Shown piece by piece: positions 39,706 to 48,181 of a DNA stretch of 57,964 nucleotides. The translations under genes and the position numbers were made by a program. Source of the stretch: Thioalkalivibrio sulfidiphilus (GTDB taxonomy: Bacteria > Pseudomonadota > Gammaproteobacteria > Ectothiorhodospirales > Ectothiorhodospiraceae); NCBI RefSeq assembly GCF_000377945.1, contig NZ_KB898942.1:1-57964 (forward strand), written 5' to 3'. Positions within the stretch are counted from its first letter, which is position 1, and every line of letters begins with the position of its first letter. A model generated the notes under the pieces. The model was not told where the DNA came from and did no database searches. It saw only the letters and a program-made list of their open reading frames with translations.

Positions 39706-41091
39706 ATGACCGCATCTCCCGACCTCCTCGACGCCCTGCGTCAGGCCCTGCCCCCGGATCAGCTGCTCACCGAGCCCGGCGACTGCTGGCCCTACGGCTA
39801 CGACAACTCCCGCCAGCAGGCACTGCCCGAGGCGGTGGCCTTCGCCACCGGCGCCGAGCAGGTGCAGGCGGTGGTCAGGCTGTGTCACGAACATGGCGTG
39901 CCGCTCACCGCCCGCGGCCGTGGCACCGGCACCACCGGCGCCACCGTGCCGGTGCGCGGCGGCGTGGTGCTGTCCCTGGAACGCATGGACCGTATCCTGG
40001 AGGTCGACCCGGACAACCGGCTCATGGTGGTGCAGCCCGGCGTCACCAACCAGGCGGTGCAGGACGCGGCAGCCGCCCATGGCTTCTTCTGGCCCCCGGA
40101 TCCCACCAGCGCCGCCTTTTGCACCGTGGGCGGCAACCTGGCCTACAACTCCGCCGGCCCGCGCGCGGTGAAGTACGGCACGCCCCGGGAGAACACCCTG
40201 GGGCTGCGCGCCGTGAGCGGCGACGGCCGACTGCTGCGCACCGGCGTCTACACCACCAAGGGCGTGGTGGGCTATGACCTCACGCGCCTGATCATCGGCT
40301 CCGAGGGGACCCTGGCGGTGATCACCGAGGCCACCCTCAAGCTCACCCCCCTGCCCGCCGCGAAGCGCACCCTGCAGGCGGTGTACCGAAACATGGGTGA
40401 TGCCGCCCGCGCAGTGGCCGCCATCATGGCCCAGCCGGTCATCCCCTGCGCCCTGGAGTTCATGGATCGCGGCGCCATCGAGATGATCCGTCGCTACTCC
40501 GAGGCGAACCTGCCGGAGGGGGCCGGTGCCCTGCTGATGATCGAGGTGGACGGCCCCGAGGACTGCGTGGACAGCGCTGCGGAGACGGTGACCCGTGCCG
40601 CCCGGGTGGACGGCGCCCTGTCCGTGGAGGTGGCCCGCAGCGAGGCGCAGGTCAAGGCCCTGTGGGCCACGCGCAAGGCGCTTTCGCCTGCACTGCGCAA
40701 CGTGGCGCCGAAGAAGATCAACGAGGACGTGGTGGTCCCCGTCTCCCACATCCCGGTGCTCATCGAAGGGCTTGAGGCGCTCTCGCAGCGCTTCGGCATC
40801 ACCATCGTCAACTTCGGCCATGCGGGCAATGGCAACATCCACGTCAACCTGCTGGTGGACCCGGATGACCCTGTCCAGATGCAGGCCGCCGACGCCTGCC
40901 TGGACGAGGTGTTTTCCCTGGTGCTGAAACTGCGCGGCAGCCTGTCCGGCGAGCACGGCATCGGCCTGGTGAAACGCGCCTTCGTGGACCGGGAGATCGA
41001 ACCGGAGACCCTGGATCTGATGCGGCGCATAAAGGGCCAGTTCGATCCGAAGGGTATCCTGAATCCGGGCAAGGGGTTTCCGGATATCTGA
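39706..41091 (+). CDS. FAD-linked D-2-hydroxyacid dehydrogenase (GlcD/DLD-like)
   Basis: 461 residues from ATG 39706. The PCMH-type FAD domain has LTARGRGTGTTGATVPVRGGVVLSL, VQPGVTNQAVQDAAAAHGFFWPPDPTS, TVGGNLAYNSAGPRAVKYG and GSEGTLAVIT. The C-terminal domain has NFGHAGNGNIHVNLL and SGEHGIGLVKR. It oxidises a D-2-hydroxyacid such as D-lactate or glycolate; the exact substrate is not visible. No glcE/glcF partners are adjacent, so it is a stand-alone flavoprotein. Confidence 0.9.
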   Translation: MTASPDLLDALRQALPPDQLLTEPGDCWPYGYDNSRQQALPEAVAFATGAEQVQAVVRLCHEHGVPLTARGRGTGTTGATVPVRGGVVLSLERMDRILEVDPDNRLMVVQPGVTNQAVQDAAAAHGFFWPPDPTSAAFCTVGGNLAYNSAGPRAVKYGTPRENTLGLRAVSGDGRLLRTGVYTTKGVVGYDLTRLIIGSEGTLAVITEATLKLTPLPAAKRTLQAVYRNMGDAARAVAAIMAQPVIPCALEFMDRGAIEMIRRYSEANLPEGAGALLMIEVDGPEDCVDSAAETVTRAARVDGALSVEVARSEAQVKALWATRKALSPALRNVAPKKINEDVVVPVSHIPVLIEGLEALSQRFGITIVNFGHAGNGNIHVNLLVDPDDPVQMQAADACLDEVFSLVLKLRGSLSGEHGIGLVKRAFVDREIEPETLDLMRRIKGQFDPKGILNPGKGFPDI

Positions 41092-41204
41092 CATTCAAAA
41101 GATTCGACGCAGAGGCGCAGAGGCGCGAAGAAGTGCTTGTGTAATAAGATCTCGAGGCTTCGCACTCACCCTTCAGAAAACAGCTCCTTCAAAACACAAA
41201 AAAA

Positions 41205-41231
41205 CGCCGGGCAAATGCCCGGCGTTTTTTT
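41205..41231. terminator. Bidirectional Rho-independent terminator
   Basis: CGCCGGGC (41205-41212) and GCCCGGCG (41217-41224) form a perfect stem with an AAAT tetraloop. Seven Ts follow on the plus strand and a long A-run precedes it, giving a U-tract on the minus strand too. It lies between the convergent FAD dehydrogenase and the Gly-rich gene. Confidence 0.92.
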
Positions 41232-41247
41232 ACCACTTGCCGCTTGT

Positions 41248-41640
41248 TCAGCGAGGACCGCTGGCACCGCCGGCATCGCGGCCAGTGCCGTCACCAGGAC
41301 CTGCGCCACCACCGGCACCGCCGGCGCCACTGCCGCTGCCGCTGCCATAACCGGGACCGTAACCGCGTCCCTGACCGGGGCCGCGTTGCGGGGGCTCATC
41401 GGGCAACTGCATACCGCGTTCACGGGCGCGCTCCTGCATGCGCTTGTGGTGTTCGAGGCGATAGGCCTCGCGCTCTTCGCCCCGCAGGGTACGCATGGCG
41501 CGCTGGTGTTCCTGGATTTCCTCCTGGGACATCATCTGCCGACCGTAGATCTCTTCTTCCTGGGCCTGGAGCGTCAACGGCGCGGCCAAACCAAGGGCCA
41601 GGGCAGCCAGCAGGGATTGGGTAAAGGTTCTGCGATTCAT
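41248..41640 (-). CDS. Exported protein with Gly-rich C-terminal tail
   Basis: 130 residues from ATG 41640, with GGAGGT 7 nt upstream. The signal sequence MNRRTFTQSLLAALALGLAAPLTLQAQ has a twin-arginine followed by x-F (RRTF), so Tat export is possible; Sec is the alternative. A charged helical segment (MSQEEIQEHQRAMRTLRGEEREAYRLEHHKRMQERARERG) follows, then PDEPPQRGPGQGRGYGPGYG and a Gly/Ser/Ala tail. I know similar small proteins (EEREAxRxEHHxRMQERA) as conserved hypotheticals; no function is established. An isolated gene with its own terminator. Confidence 0.8.
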   Translation of the reverse strand: MNRRTFTQSLLAALALGLAAPLTLQAQEEEIYGRQMMSQEEIQEHQRAMRTLRGEEREAYRLEHHKRMQERARERGMQLPDEPPQRGPGQGRGYGPGYGSGSGSGAGGAGGGAGPGDGTGRDAGGASGPR

Positions 41641-41870
41641 GATCAACACCTCCATGAGGTCAACGAACACGGATCTTGAGGTCATCCGGTTGTCGTGAAT
41701 TATGGAAGGGCACCCGCACCAAACCTGCACGGGCATCACAAATCACTGGGGTGTTTGCAGAGAATTCGCGCCGGACTCGCGCCAGATCAATTGCGGAGAT
41801 GCGACGAGGCGTGCTGATGATCGGAGCCGCGGGAGGTGTAACTTCCCACTTCCCAACTCCAACTTCCGAC

Positions 41871-42287
41871 TTACTTGACGACCCTGAGGTGGCTGCCCTT
41901 GCCGCCTTCCGTGCCGCCGCCCTCGCCGCCCGGTCCCGGCGAGGACGGACCGCCATCACCCTCCTCGGGAAACATCATGCCCTGGCCGTTCTCACGGGTG
42001 TAGATGGCGAGCACCCGGTACACGGGGATCTGGACGCTCATGGGCTTGCCACCGAAGCGGGCGCTGAAGGTGATCTCCTCGTTGCCAAGGGTCAGACCCT
42101 GCACCGCCATGGGCGCGATGTTCATGACGATGCGCCCGCCCTCCACGTAGTCCCGGGGAACCTGCACATCGTCGCCGGCGGCATCCACCAGCAGGTGGGG
42201 CGTGAGACCGTTGTCCACGATCCACTGGTAGATGGCGCGCACCAGGTAGGGGCGGCTGGAGGTCATGGGCACCGTGGTCACGGACAT
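41871..42287 (-). CDS. sspB: ClpXP protease specificity-enhancing factor SspB
   Basis: 138 residues. SspB delivers ssrA-tagged and other substrates to ClpXP. The substrate-binding domain starts TSSRPYLVRAIYQWIVDNGLTPHLLVDA and includes RIVMNIAPMAVQGLTLGNEEITFSARFGG. A flexible acidic/Gly-rich linker leads to the ClpX-docking tail GSHLRVVK. It follows sspA by 13 nt. Confidence 0.95.
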   Translation of the reverse strand: MSVTTVPMTSSRPYLVRAIYQWIVDNGLTPHLLVDAAGDDVQVPRDYVEGGRIVMNIAPMAVQGLTLGNEEITFSARFGGKPMSVQIPVYRVLAIYTRENGQGMMFPEEGDGGPSSPGPGGEGGGTEGGKGSHLRVVK

Positions 42288-42300
42288 GTCCCGGCACGCC

Positions 42301-42927
42301 TCAGGCGCGCAGTTCCCGCTCGGCTTCGGTGAGGCTCAGCTTGAAGGAAGGCCTTGCGAACAGGCGCTTGGAGTAGTCGGCGATGGGCTTGGGGATGTCC
42401 TTGGGGGCGATCCCGTAGGCGGGCAGACGCCACAGGATCGGCAGGATGGCGCAGTCCACCAGGCTGAATTCATCGCTCAGGAAATAGGGCTTGATGGCGA
42501 ACACGTCCGCCGAGGCCACCAGGCTTTCCAGCAGAATCTTGCGGCTCTTGGCGGGCAGCTTCATGCCGTTGGCCTCGGCCTCCTCGGCCACGCTGTACCA
42601 GTCGCGCTCGATGCGGTAGAGGGCCAGGCGCGCAGCGGCGCGTGACACGGGGTCCACGGGCATCAGCGGCGGATGGGGGAAACGCTCGTCCAGGTATTCG
42701 CTGATCACCTGGGGCCCGTATAGGGCCAGGTCACGGTCCACCAGGGTGGGCACCGTGTTGTAGGGGTTCAGATCGGACAGGTCTTCTGGCTTGTCGTCGA
42801 GATCGATGTTGATGATGTCGACGGTGATGTCCTTCTCCGCGAGCACGATGCGCACGCGGTGGCTCTGGGCGCACAGGGGCGCGGAAAACAGGGTCATCAC
42901 GGACCTTCTGGTGGCGATCAACGCCAT
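42301..42927 (-). CDS. sspA: Stringent starvation protein A (RNA polymerase-associated, GST fold)
   Basis: 208 residues, aligning along its length with E. coli SspA: RRSVMTLFSAPLCAQSHRVRIVLAEKDITVDII, NPYNTVPTLVDRDLALY, ISEYLDERFPHPPLMPVDPVSRAAARL and SLTEAERELRA. SspA binds the sigma-70 holoenzyme and alters transcription in stationary phase and acid stress. It lies downstream of petABC, as in many proteobacteria. Confidence 0.96.
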   Translation of the reverse strand: MALIATRRSVMTLFSAPLCAQSHRVRIVLAEKDITVDIINIDLDDKPEDLSDLNPYNTVPTLVDRDLALYGPQVISEYLDERFPHPPLMPVDPVSRAAARLALYRIERDWYSVAEEAEANGMKLPAKSRKILLESLVASADVFAIKPYFLSDEFSLVDCAILPILWRLPAYGIAPKDIPKPIADYSKRLFARPSFKLSLTEAERELRA

Positions 42928-43004
42928 GGGCTATCTCCATCGGATGTGCGAATCCCGCCCAGGATGGCGGCTTCGCATCGGATCGGGGCCGCGGACCCGG
43001 CGGA

Positions 43005-43032
43005 GCATTGTCGGGTCCGACAATGCATTATA
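43005..43032 (-). promoter_or_regulatory. sspA promoter -10 with an abutting perfect 22-bp dyad
   Basis: On the minus strand TATAAT (43027-43032) is followed directly by GCATTGTCGG-AC-CCGACAATGC (43005-43026), a perfect palindrome with a 2-bp centre covering the expected start site. The centre is too short for a good hairpin loop, which favours a protein-binding operator. No good -35 stands 16-18 bp upstream, suggesting an activator or a weak promoter. The sspA ATG is about 78 nt further on. Confidence 0.5.
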
Positions 43033-43085
43033 ACGCGGCTGGCGGCGCTTGGGCGTCCCTGCCCGGCCGCCGTGCACGGAAAGCC

Positions 43086-43838
43086 TCAGTGCACGTCCTT
43101 CCAGTATTCCTTCTTCATCAGGTAGGCGATGATGGTGAAAATGATCAGGAACAGCATCACCCAGATACCGATCATCTTGCGCTCCGTCTGGATCGGCTCG
43201 CCCATGTAGGACAGGAACGCGACAATGTCACGCACCGCCTTGTCGTACTCGGCCGGTGACATGCTGCCGGACTGGACCAGTTCGAAGCGGACTTCATCAT
43301 GGCCCCTGGCGTCTTTGCCCACCACCTCCTTGCGCTGGAAACCCTGTAGTTCCCAGAGCACGTGGGGCATGCCCACGTTGGGGAAGACGGTGTTGTTCAC
43401 GCCCAGAGGACGGTTCTCGTCCAGGTAGTAGCTGCGCAGGAAGGTGTACAGCCAGTCCTCGCCACGCACCCGGGCCACCAGGGTCAGATCCGGCGGCGCG
43501 GTACCGAAGGCCTCGGCTGCGTCACGCTTCGGGAAGCTATTCTTCATCAGCGCGCCAACGCGGGTCGGGTCGCCGAACTCGTCCCGGGTGAAGATCAGGT
43601 TGTCACGCACCTGGTCGTCGGTCAGGCCGAGGTCACGCCCGATGCGGTTGTAGCGCATGTACTGGGCCTCGTGGCAGCCCATGCAGTAGTTCACGAAGTA
43701 TTTCGCGCCCCGCTGCAGGGAGGCCGTGTTGGTCACGTCCACGTTGGCCTTGTCCACCTTCACGGCGGGGCCCGCCGCGAAGGACGCGGCAGGCACCATC
43801 AGGGCCAGGAACATCATTACGGAGATCAGCTTCTTCAT
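43086..43838 (-). CDS. petC: Cytochrome c1 of the bc1 complex
   Basis: 250 residues from ATG 43838 (TGATG overlap with petB); a GTG one codon upstream is possible. Signal peptide MKKLISVMMFLALMVPAASFA. Heme c motif C52-M-G-C-H56; the Met ligand is likely in FPNVGMPHVLW. A C-terminal membrane anchor (about 223-243, MIGIWVMLFLIIFTIIAYLM) ends in KKEYWKDVH. It passes electrons from the Rieske protein to soluble cytochrome c. Confidence 0.97.
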   Translation of the reverse strand: MKKLISVMMFLALMVPAASFAAGPAVKVDKANVDVTNTASLQRGAKYFVNYCMGCHEAQYMRYNRIGRDLGLTDDQVRDNLIFTRDEFGDPTRVGALMKNSFPKRDAAEAFGTAPPDLTLVARVRGEDWLYTFLRSYYLDENRPLGVNNTVFPNVGMPHVLWELQGFQRKEVVGKDARGHDEVRFELVQSGSMSPAEYDKAVRDIVAFLSYMGEPIQTERKMIGIWVMLFLIIFTIIAYLMKKEYWKDVH

Positions 43839-45235
43839 CACGCGGTCACCCTTTCCGGAACTGCCTTGTCTTTACCCAGGCCGCGCACGAAGGCAGGCAG
43901 CAGCAGGGTAATGGCGAGATAGATGGTCGGATACAGCCAGGTACCCCAGACCAGGCCCATGGTCTCGGAATCGACACGGGTCAGGTCATAGCCGGTGTAG
44001 ATCGCCACCACCACCAGGAAGGACACCAGGCTCATCACCAGTGAACGCTCGCGGCTGTGGAACCAGATCACGAAGAAGAACACGAAGTACACCAGCGTGG
44101 AGCGCAGACCCCATTCCACCAGGGTGGTGTCGGTGGGCTGGGTGCCCAGCCAGGTCATGGCGATGAAGTTCAAACCGAAGAAGATGATGTTGAACTTGTG
44201 CACCGGGCTGCGGTAGCGGATGGACTTGACCGGGTTGCGGTCCAGCCAGGGCAGGAACAGCAGCACGAACACCGCGCCGAACATGGTGAGCACGCCCAGG
44301 AACGGGTCAGGCACCACGCGCAGGGTGGTGTAGAAGGCACCGTAGTACCACACCGGCGGGATGAAGTCCGGGGTCACCAGCGGGTCGGACTTCACGAAGT
44401 TGGCGGCCTTGAGGAAGTAGCCGCCCGCCTCGGGGGCGAAGAACACCACCGCGAAGAACAGGATCAGGAACACGCCCACACCCACGATGTCTTTCACGGT
44501 GTAGTAGGGGTGGAACGGGATGCCGTCAACGGGCTTGCCGTCGGGGCCCTTGTTCTTCTTGATCTCGACGCCGTCGGGGTTGTTGGAACCCACTTCGTGC
44601 AGGGCGATGATGTGCACCGCCACCAGCATCACCAGCACCAGCGGCAGGGCCACCACGTGCAGGGCGAAGAAGCGGTTCAGGGTCGCGTCGGAGATCAGGA
44701 AGTCACCGCGGATCCAGGTTACCAGCTCCGGCCCGATGAACGGGATGGTGGCGAACAGGTTCACGATCACCTGGGCGCCCCAGTAGGACATCTGGCCCCA
44801 GGGCAGCAGGTAGCCCATGAAGGCCTCGGCCATCAGTACTAGGAAGATCAGCCAGCCGAAGATCCACAGCAGCTCGCGGGGCTTCTTGTAGGACCCGTAG
44901 AGCAGCGCGCGGAACATGTGCAGGTACACCACGATGAAGAACGCGGAGGCACCGGTGGAATGCATGTAGCGGATGAACCAACCCCATTCCACGTCGCGCA
45001 TGATGTACTCGACGGAGGCGAAGGCATAGGCCGCGTCCGGCTTGTAGAACATGGTCAGGAAGATGCCGGTGACGAACTGGATCACCAGCACCAGCAGGGC
45101 CAGGGAACCGAAGAAGTACCAGAAGTTGAAGTTCTTCGGCGCGTAGTATTCGGCCAGATGCTCGTTCCACATCTTGGTCAGAGGGAAACGATCGTCGATC
45201 CAGCCCACCAGGTTGTTGAGTGGCTTGCTCATCAT
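43838..45235 (-). CDS. petB: Cytochrome b of the bc1 complex
   Basis: 465 residues, full-length cytochrome b with eight or more transmembrane helices. The paired heme-ligating His lie in YMHSTGASAFFIVVYLHMF and FFALHVVALPLVLVMLVAVH. The Qo-site motif appears as PPVWYY, a bacterial variant of PEWY. It oxidises quinol across the membrane. The start overlaps the petA stop by 4 nt. Confidence 0.98.
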   Translation of the reverse strand: MMSKPLNNLVGWIDDRFPLTKMWNEHLAEYYAPKNFNFWYFFGSLALLVLVIQFVTGIFLTMFYKPDAAYAFASVEYIMRDVEWGWFIRYMHSTGASAFFIVVYLHMFRALLYGSYKKPRELLWIFGWLIFLVLMAEAFMGYLLPWGQMSYWGAQVIVNLFATIPFIGPELVTWIRGDFLISDATLNRFFALHVVALPLVLVMLVAVHIIALHEVGSNNPDGVEIKKNKGPDGKPVDGIPFHPYYTVKDIVGVGVFLILFFAVVFFAPEAGGYFLKAANFVKSDPLVTPDFIPPVWYYGAFYTTLRVVPDPFLGVLTMFGAVFVLLFLPWLDRNPVKSIRYRSPVHKFNIIFFGLNFIAMTWLGTQPTDTTLVEWGLRSTLVYFVFFFVIWFHSRERSLVMSLVSFLVVVAIYTGYDLTRVDSETMGLVWGTWLYPTIYLAITLLLPAFVRGLGKDKAVPERVTA

Positions 45236-45828
45236 GCGGCTCCTTCGTCCTCACCCACGACCAGCAGGTTTTCGGACAGGTACATATGCGGCGGGACGAC
45301 CAGGTTGGTGGGGGCGGGCAGGTTGCGATATACGCGACCGGCCAGGTCGAAGCGGGAACCGTGGCAACCGCAGAAGAAGCCGCCGCGCCACTCGGGACCC
45401 AGGTCATCGGGGGCCACCTCGGGACGGTAGGCCGGTGAGCAACCCAGGTGGGTGCACACGCCGATCAACACCAGGATCTCGGGCTTGATGGAGCGGTGGA
45501 TGTTGCGGGCGTAGGACGGCTGCTGGGTTTCCAGCTCGGATTCGGGGTCACGAAGCCGCGGATTGAGGGTGGGCAGCGCCTCGAGCATCTCCTCGGTACG
45601 ACGCACGATCCACACCGGGCGGCCACGCCATTCCACGCGGATCAGCTGACCCGGTTCCACCTGAGACACATCCACTTCCACCGGGGCGCCGGCCGCCTGG
45701 GCACGGGCACTCGGCTTCCAGGACGCGACAAAGGGCACGACCGCCGCGACAACACCTGCACCGCCCACCACGGTGGTCGCTGCCACCAGGAAGCGGCGCC
45801 GGCCCTGGTTAACGCCTTCGTTAGCCAT
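45232..45828 (-). CDS. petA: Rieske iron-sulfur subunit of the bc1 complex
   Basis: 198 residues from ATG 45828 with GGGAGA 6 nt upstream; eight upstream codons are dropped. A twin-arginine start (GRRRFLVAATTVVGG) gives Tat-dependent insertion with an uncleaved anchor. The 2Fe-2S ligands are in CTHLGC (125-130) and CGCHGS (153-158). First gene of petABC; sspA and sspB follow on the same strand. Confidence 0.97.
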   Translation of the reverse strand: MANEGVNQGRRRFLVAATTVVGGAGVVAAVVPFVASWKPSARAQAAGAPVEVDVSQVEPGQLIRVEWRGRPVWIVRRTEEMLEALPTLNPRLRDPESELETQQPSYARNIHRSIKPEILVLIGVCTHLGCSPAYRPEVAPDDLGPEWRGGFFCGCHGSRFDLAGRVYRNLPAPTNLVVPPHMYLSENLLVVGEDEGAA

Positions 45829-45852
45829 CACAAGTCTCCCACTGAGAGTCAA

Positions 45853-46031
45853 ACACCAAAATTCTTTATGGATACCCGAATCTGGCGCCGGGCTTGTATC
45901 CGCGGGGGCGCACTCATGGGGCTTGCGCGCGCGCCCGGTCCTTTGGGGGGGTCAATATAAGACGCGATAGGATTCCCGAACTGGGGGTTCAGGTCAAGCT
46001 TGGGCGAAGGGCGCTTCTCCAAGCAACTGAT
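45853..46031. other. Intergenic region upstream of petA
   Basis: No gene is visible. GGATAC (about 45870) and GTATCC (about 45896) form a small dyad, and a TATATT on the minus strand near 45955 lacks a good -35. The petABC promoter is probably here but cannot be pinned. Confidence 0.3.
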
Positions 46032-46781
46032 TCACACAGGGTTTTCTATATCGATAAATACATGCTGAAGTTTGAATACACCGGCAAGCCGCTCCCCCAG
46101 GGCCCGGGCGCCATCACGCTCGGTGGCATGGTGACCGGCGGCGAAATAATGGATGCCCGCCTCCCGGGCCACGTGCACCGTCTGTTCGGAGATCTCCCCG
46201 CTCAGGTAGGCATCCAGCCCCAGGGCCACCGCCTGCTCGATGAAGCCCTGGGCCGCCCCGGTGCACCAGCCGATGCGTTCGATGGAATCGGAGCCGCCGG
46301 GAATCCACAGGGGGGCCCGCCCCAGGCGCTGCGCCAGGTCATCCGCCAGGGTCTGACCGTCCATGGGCGCGGCCGGGCGGCCGGTAAGGCCGATGCCGTC
46401 CTCGCGCAGCACGCCTTCCACCTGGAAATCCAGGCGCCGCGCCAGCTGGGCGTTGTTGCCCAGCTCCGGATGGGCATCCAGGGGCAGATGGTAGGCCAGC
46501 AGACTCACGTCGTGGGCCAGCAGCAGACGCAACCGCTCCCGCTTCATGCCCGTGACCCGGGCATCCTCGCCCTTCCAGAAGTAGCCATGGTGCACCAGCA
46601 GGGCATCCGCGCCCCAGTCGATGGCCGCCTCGATGAAGGCCCGGCTAGCCGTCACCCCGCTGGCCAGCTTGCGCACCGGCCGTCCGCCCTCCACCTGCAG
46701 CCCGTTGGGGCAGTAATCGCTGAAACGGCTGCACTCGAGCAGGGTATCGGCGTGGCGGGCGATCTCGTGGATGCGGGTCAT
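46032..46781 (-). CDS. Nif3-like dinuclear metal protein (YbgI family)
   Basis: 249 residues. The metal-binding His/Asp/Glu pattern is visible: DALLVHHGYFW, LLAYHLPLDAHPELGNNAQL and HYFAAGHHATERDGARALGERL. DYCPNGLQVEG and the central YLSGEISEQTVHVAREAG match the GTP cyclohydrolase I type 2/Nif3 family. A hydrolase role has been proposed for the family; no substrate is agreed. It is transcribed divergently from the AlgW-type protease. Confidence 0.93.
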   Translation of the reverse strand: MTRIHEIARHADTLLECSRFSDYCPNGLQVEGGRPVRKLASGVTASRAFIEAAIDWGADALLVHHGYFWKGEDARVTGMKRERLRLLLAHDVSLLAYHLPLDAHPELGNNAQLARRLDFQVEGVLREDGIGLTGRPAAPMDGQTLADDLAQRLGRAPLWIPGGSDSIERIGWCTGAAQGFIEQAVALGLDAYLSGEISEQTVHVAREAGIHYFAAGHHATERDGARALGERLAGVFKLQHVFIDIENPV

Positions 46782-46795
46782 GGGTGGTCTCTCTG

Positions 46796-46865
46796 GCGTT
46801 AGGCGTTAGGCGTTAGGCGTTAGGCGTTAGGCGTTAGGCGTTAGGCGTTAGGCGTTAGGCGTTAG
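46796..46865. repeat. Tandem array (GCGTTAG) x10
   Basis: Ten perfect copies of the heptamer GCGTTAG, followed by GCGAGGAGCGTAAC. It lies in the divergent spacer between the Nif3-family gene and algW. A sister array with nine copies and the same 3' tail is at 50792-50854. Confidence 0.97.
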
Positions 46866-46985
46866 GCGAGGAGCGTAACGTCTGCCCCAGTGACGCAAGT
46901 GCCCATCCGGGCCATCCCCTCCCCTTCATGGGGGAGGGCCAGGGTGGTTTCACGCCTAACCCATCCCCCCTCACCCCTCACGTTT
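46866..46985. repeat. Mosaic intergenic repeat upstream of algW
   Basis: The GCGAGGAGCGTAAC tail of the tandem array is followed by a CCCTCCCCTTCATGGGGGAGGG hairpin, GGTGGTTTCACGCC (inverse of the AAACCACC block at 6,430 and 7,970) and CCCCTCACCCCTCACG. Same word set as the repeats near 6,400, 8,000 and 50,880. Confidence 0.55.
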
Positions 46986-47015
46986 TTTACATCCACTCAT
47001 GCTATCGTAAACCCC

Positions 47016-48173
47016 ATGTCAAAAGTCTCCCGCTTCCTGCTCCAGGTGGTGATCGCCGGCATCGCCGCCGCGGCACTCGTACTCGCCTTTTTCCCGGAAC
47101 TGGTGCGCGACAACGGCCGGCCGGTGGTGGAACTGCGCCAGGGCAACGGCAGCTCGTTCGGACCGCGCACGGAAGGCCCCGTGTCCTACGCGGATGCCGT
47201 GGACCACGCGGCGCCGGCGGTGGTCAATATCCATACCCGCAAGACCGTCACCCAGCAGGCGCATCCGTTCCTGGAAGACCCCCTGTTCCGGCGTTTCTTC
47301 GGCGACCGTTTCGAGCCACCCCCCGGCCAGCGCACCCAGACCAGCCTGGGCTCCGGCGTGATCCTGAGCCCCCAGGGCTACGTGCTCACCAATCACCACG
47401 TGATCCGCGATGCCGATGAGATCGAGGTCATGCTGGCCGATGGCCGCAGCCTGGAGGCCCAGGTGGTGGGCACGGACCCGGACACGGACCTGGCGGTGCT
47501 GCGCATCCAGCCGGGCAGCGAAGGCCTGCCCAGCATCACCATCGGCGGCTCCGCAGGCCTGCGGGTGGGCGACGTGGTGCTGGCCATCGGCAACCCCTTC
47601 GGTGTGGGCCAGACGGTCACCCAGGGCATCGTGAGCGCCACCGGACGCAGCCGCCTGGGGATCAACACCTACGAGGATTTCATTCAGACCGACGCGGCCA
47701 TCAACCCGGGCAACAGCGGCGGCGCGCTGATCAACGCCTACGGTGAACTGGTGGGCATCAATACCGCCATCTTCACCCGCTCCGGCGGCTCCCACGGCAT
47801 CGGCTTCGCCATCCCGGTGGACCTGGCCCGGGACGTGATGACCCAGATCATCGAGCAGGGCCAGGTGGTGCGCGGCTGGCTGGGCATCGAGGTCCAGGAG
47901 ATCACCCCGCAGCTGGCGGAGTCCTTCGGCCTGCGCGACCGGCGCGGCGTGCTCATCGCCGGCGTGCTGCGCGACAGCCCCGCCGGACAGGCGGGCCTGC
48001 GCCCCGGCGACATCATCACCCACATCGGCGGCGACCGGGTCAACGACGCCCAGGACGCCCTGAACTTCATCGCCCGCGCCCGCCCGGGGGAGACCCTGGA
48101 GATGCAAGGCATCCGCGACGGCAAGACACTGGAGATCCGCAGCCAGGTGGGGACGCGTCCGGCGCGGCGTTGA
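47016..48173 (+). CDS. algW: Membrane-anchored periplasmic serine protease (AlgW/DegS type)
   Basis: 385 residues from ATG 47016. An N-terminal anchor helix (about 7-25) is followed by a trypsin-like domain with catalytic H128 (LTNHHVI), D158 (DTDLAVL) and S234 (NPGNSGGAL), and a single PDZ domain (about 285-375). This architecture is that of DegS/AlgW, which senses misfolded outer-membrane proteins and cleaves the anti-sigma factor of RpoE. Its location beside hisC/hisD matches Pseudomonas algW. Confidence 0.93.
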   Translation: MSKVSRFLLQVVIAGIAAAALVLAFFPELVRDNGRPVVELRQGNGSSFGPRTEGPVSYADAVDHAAPAVVNIHTRKTVTQQAHPFLEDPLFRRFFGDRFEPPPGQRTQTSLGSGVILSPQGYVLTNHHVIRDADEIEVMLADGRSLEAQVVGTDPDTDLAVLRIQPGSEGLPSITIGGSAGLRVGDVVLAIGNPFGVGQTVTQGIVSATGRSRLGINTYEDFIQTDAAINPGNSGGALINAYGELVGINTAIFTRSGGSHGIGFAIPVDLARDVMTQIIEQGQVVRGWLGIEVQEITPQLAESFGLRDRRGVLIAGVLRDSPAGQAGLRPGDIITHIGGDRVNDAQDALNFIARARPGETLEMQGIRDGKTLEIRSQVGTRPARR

Positions 48174-48181
48174 TCTCTTGC

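Noticed and set aside
41641-41870. Small antisense frames between sspB and the Gly-rich gene
   Set aside because: No ribosome-binding sites or recognisable sequence; the spacer mainly holds a CTTCCCACTTCCCAACTCC-type phrase repeat.
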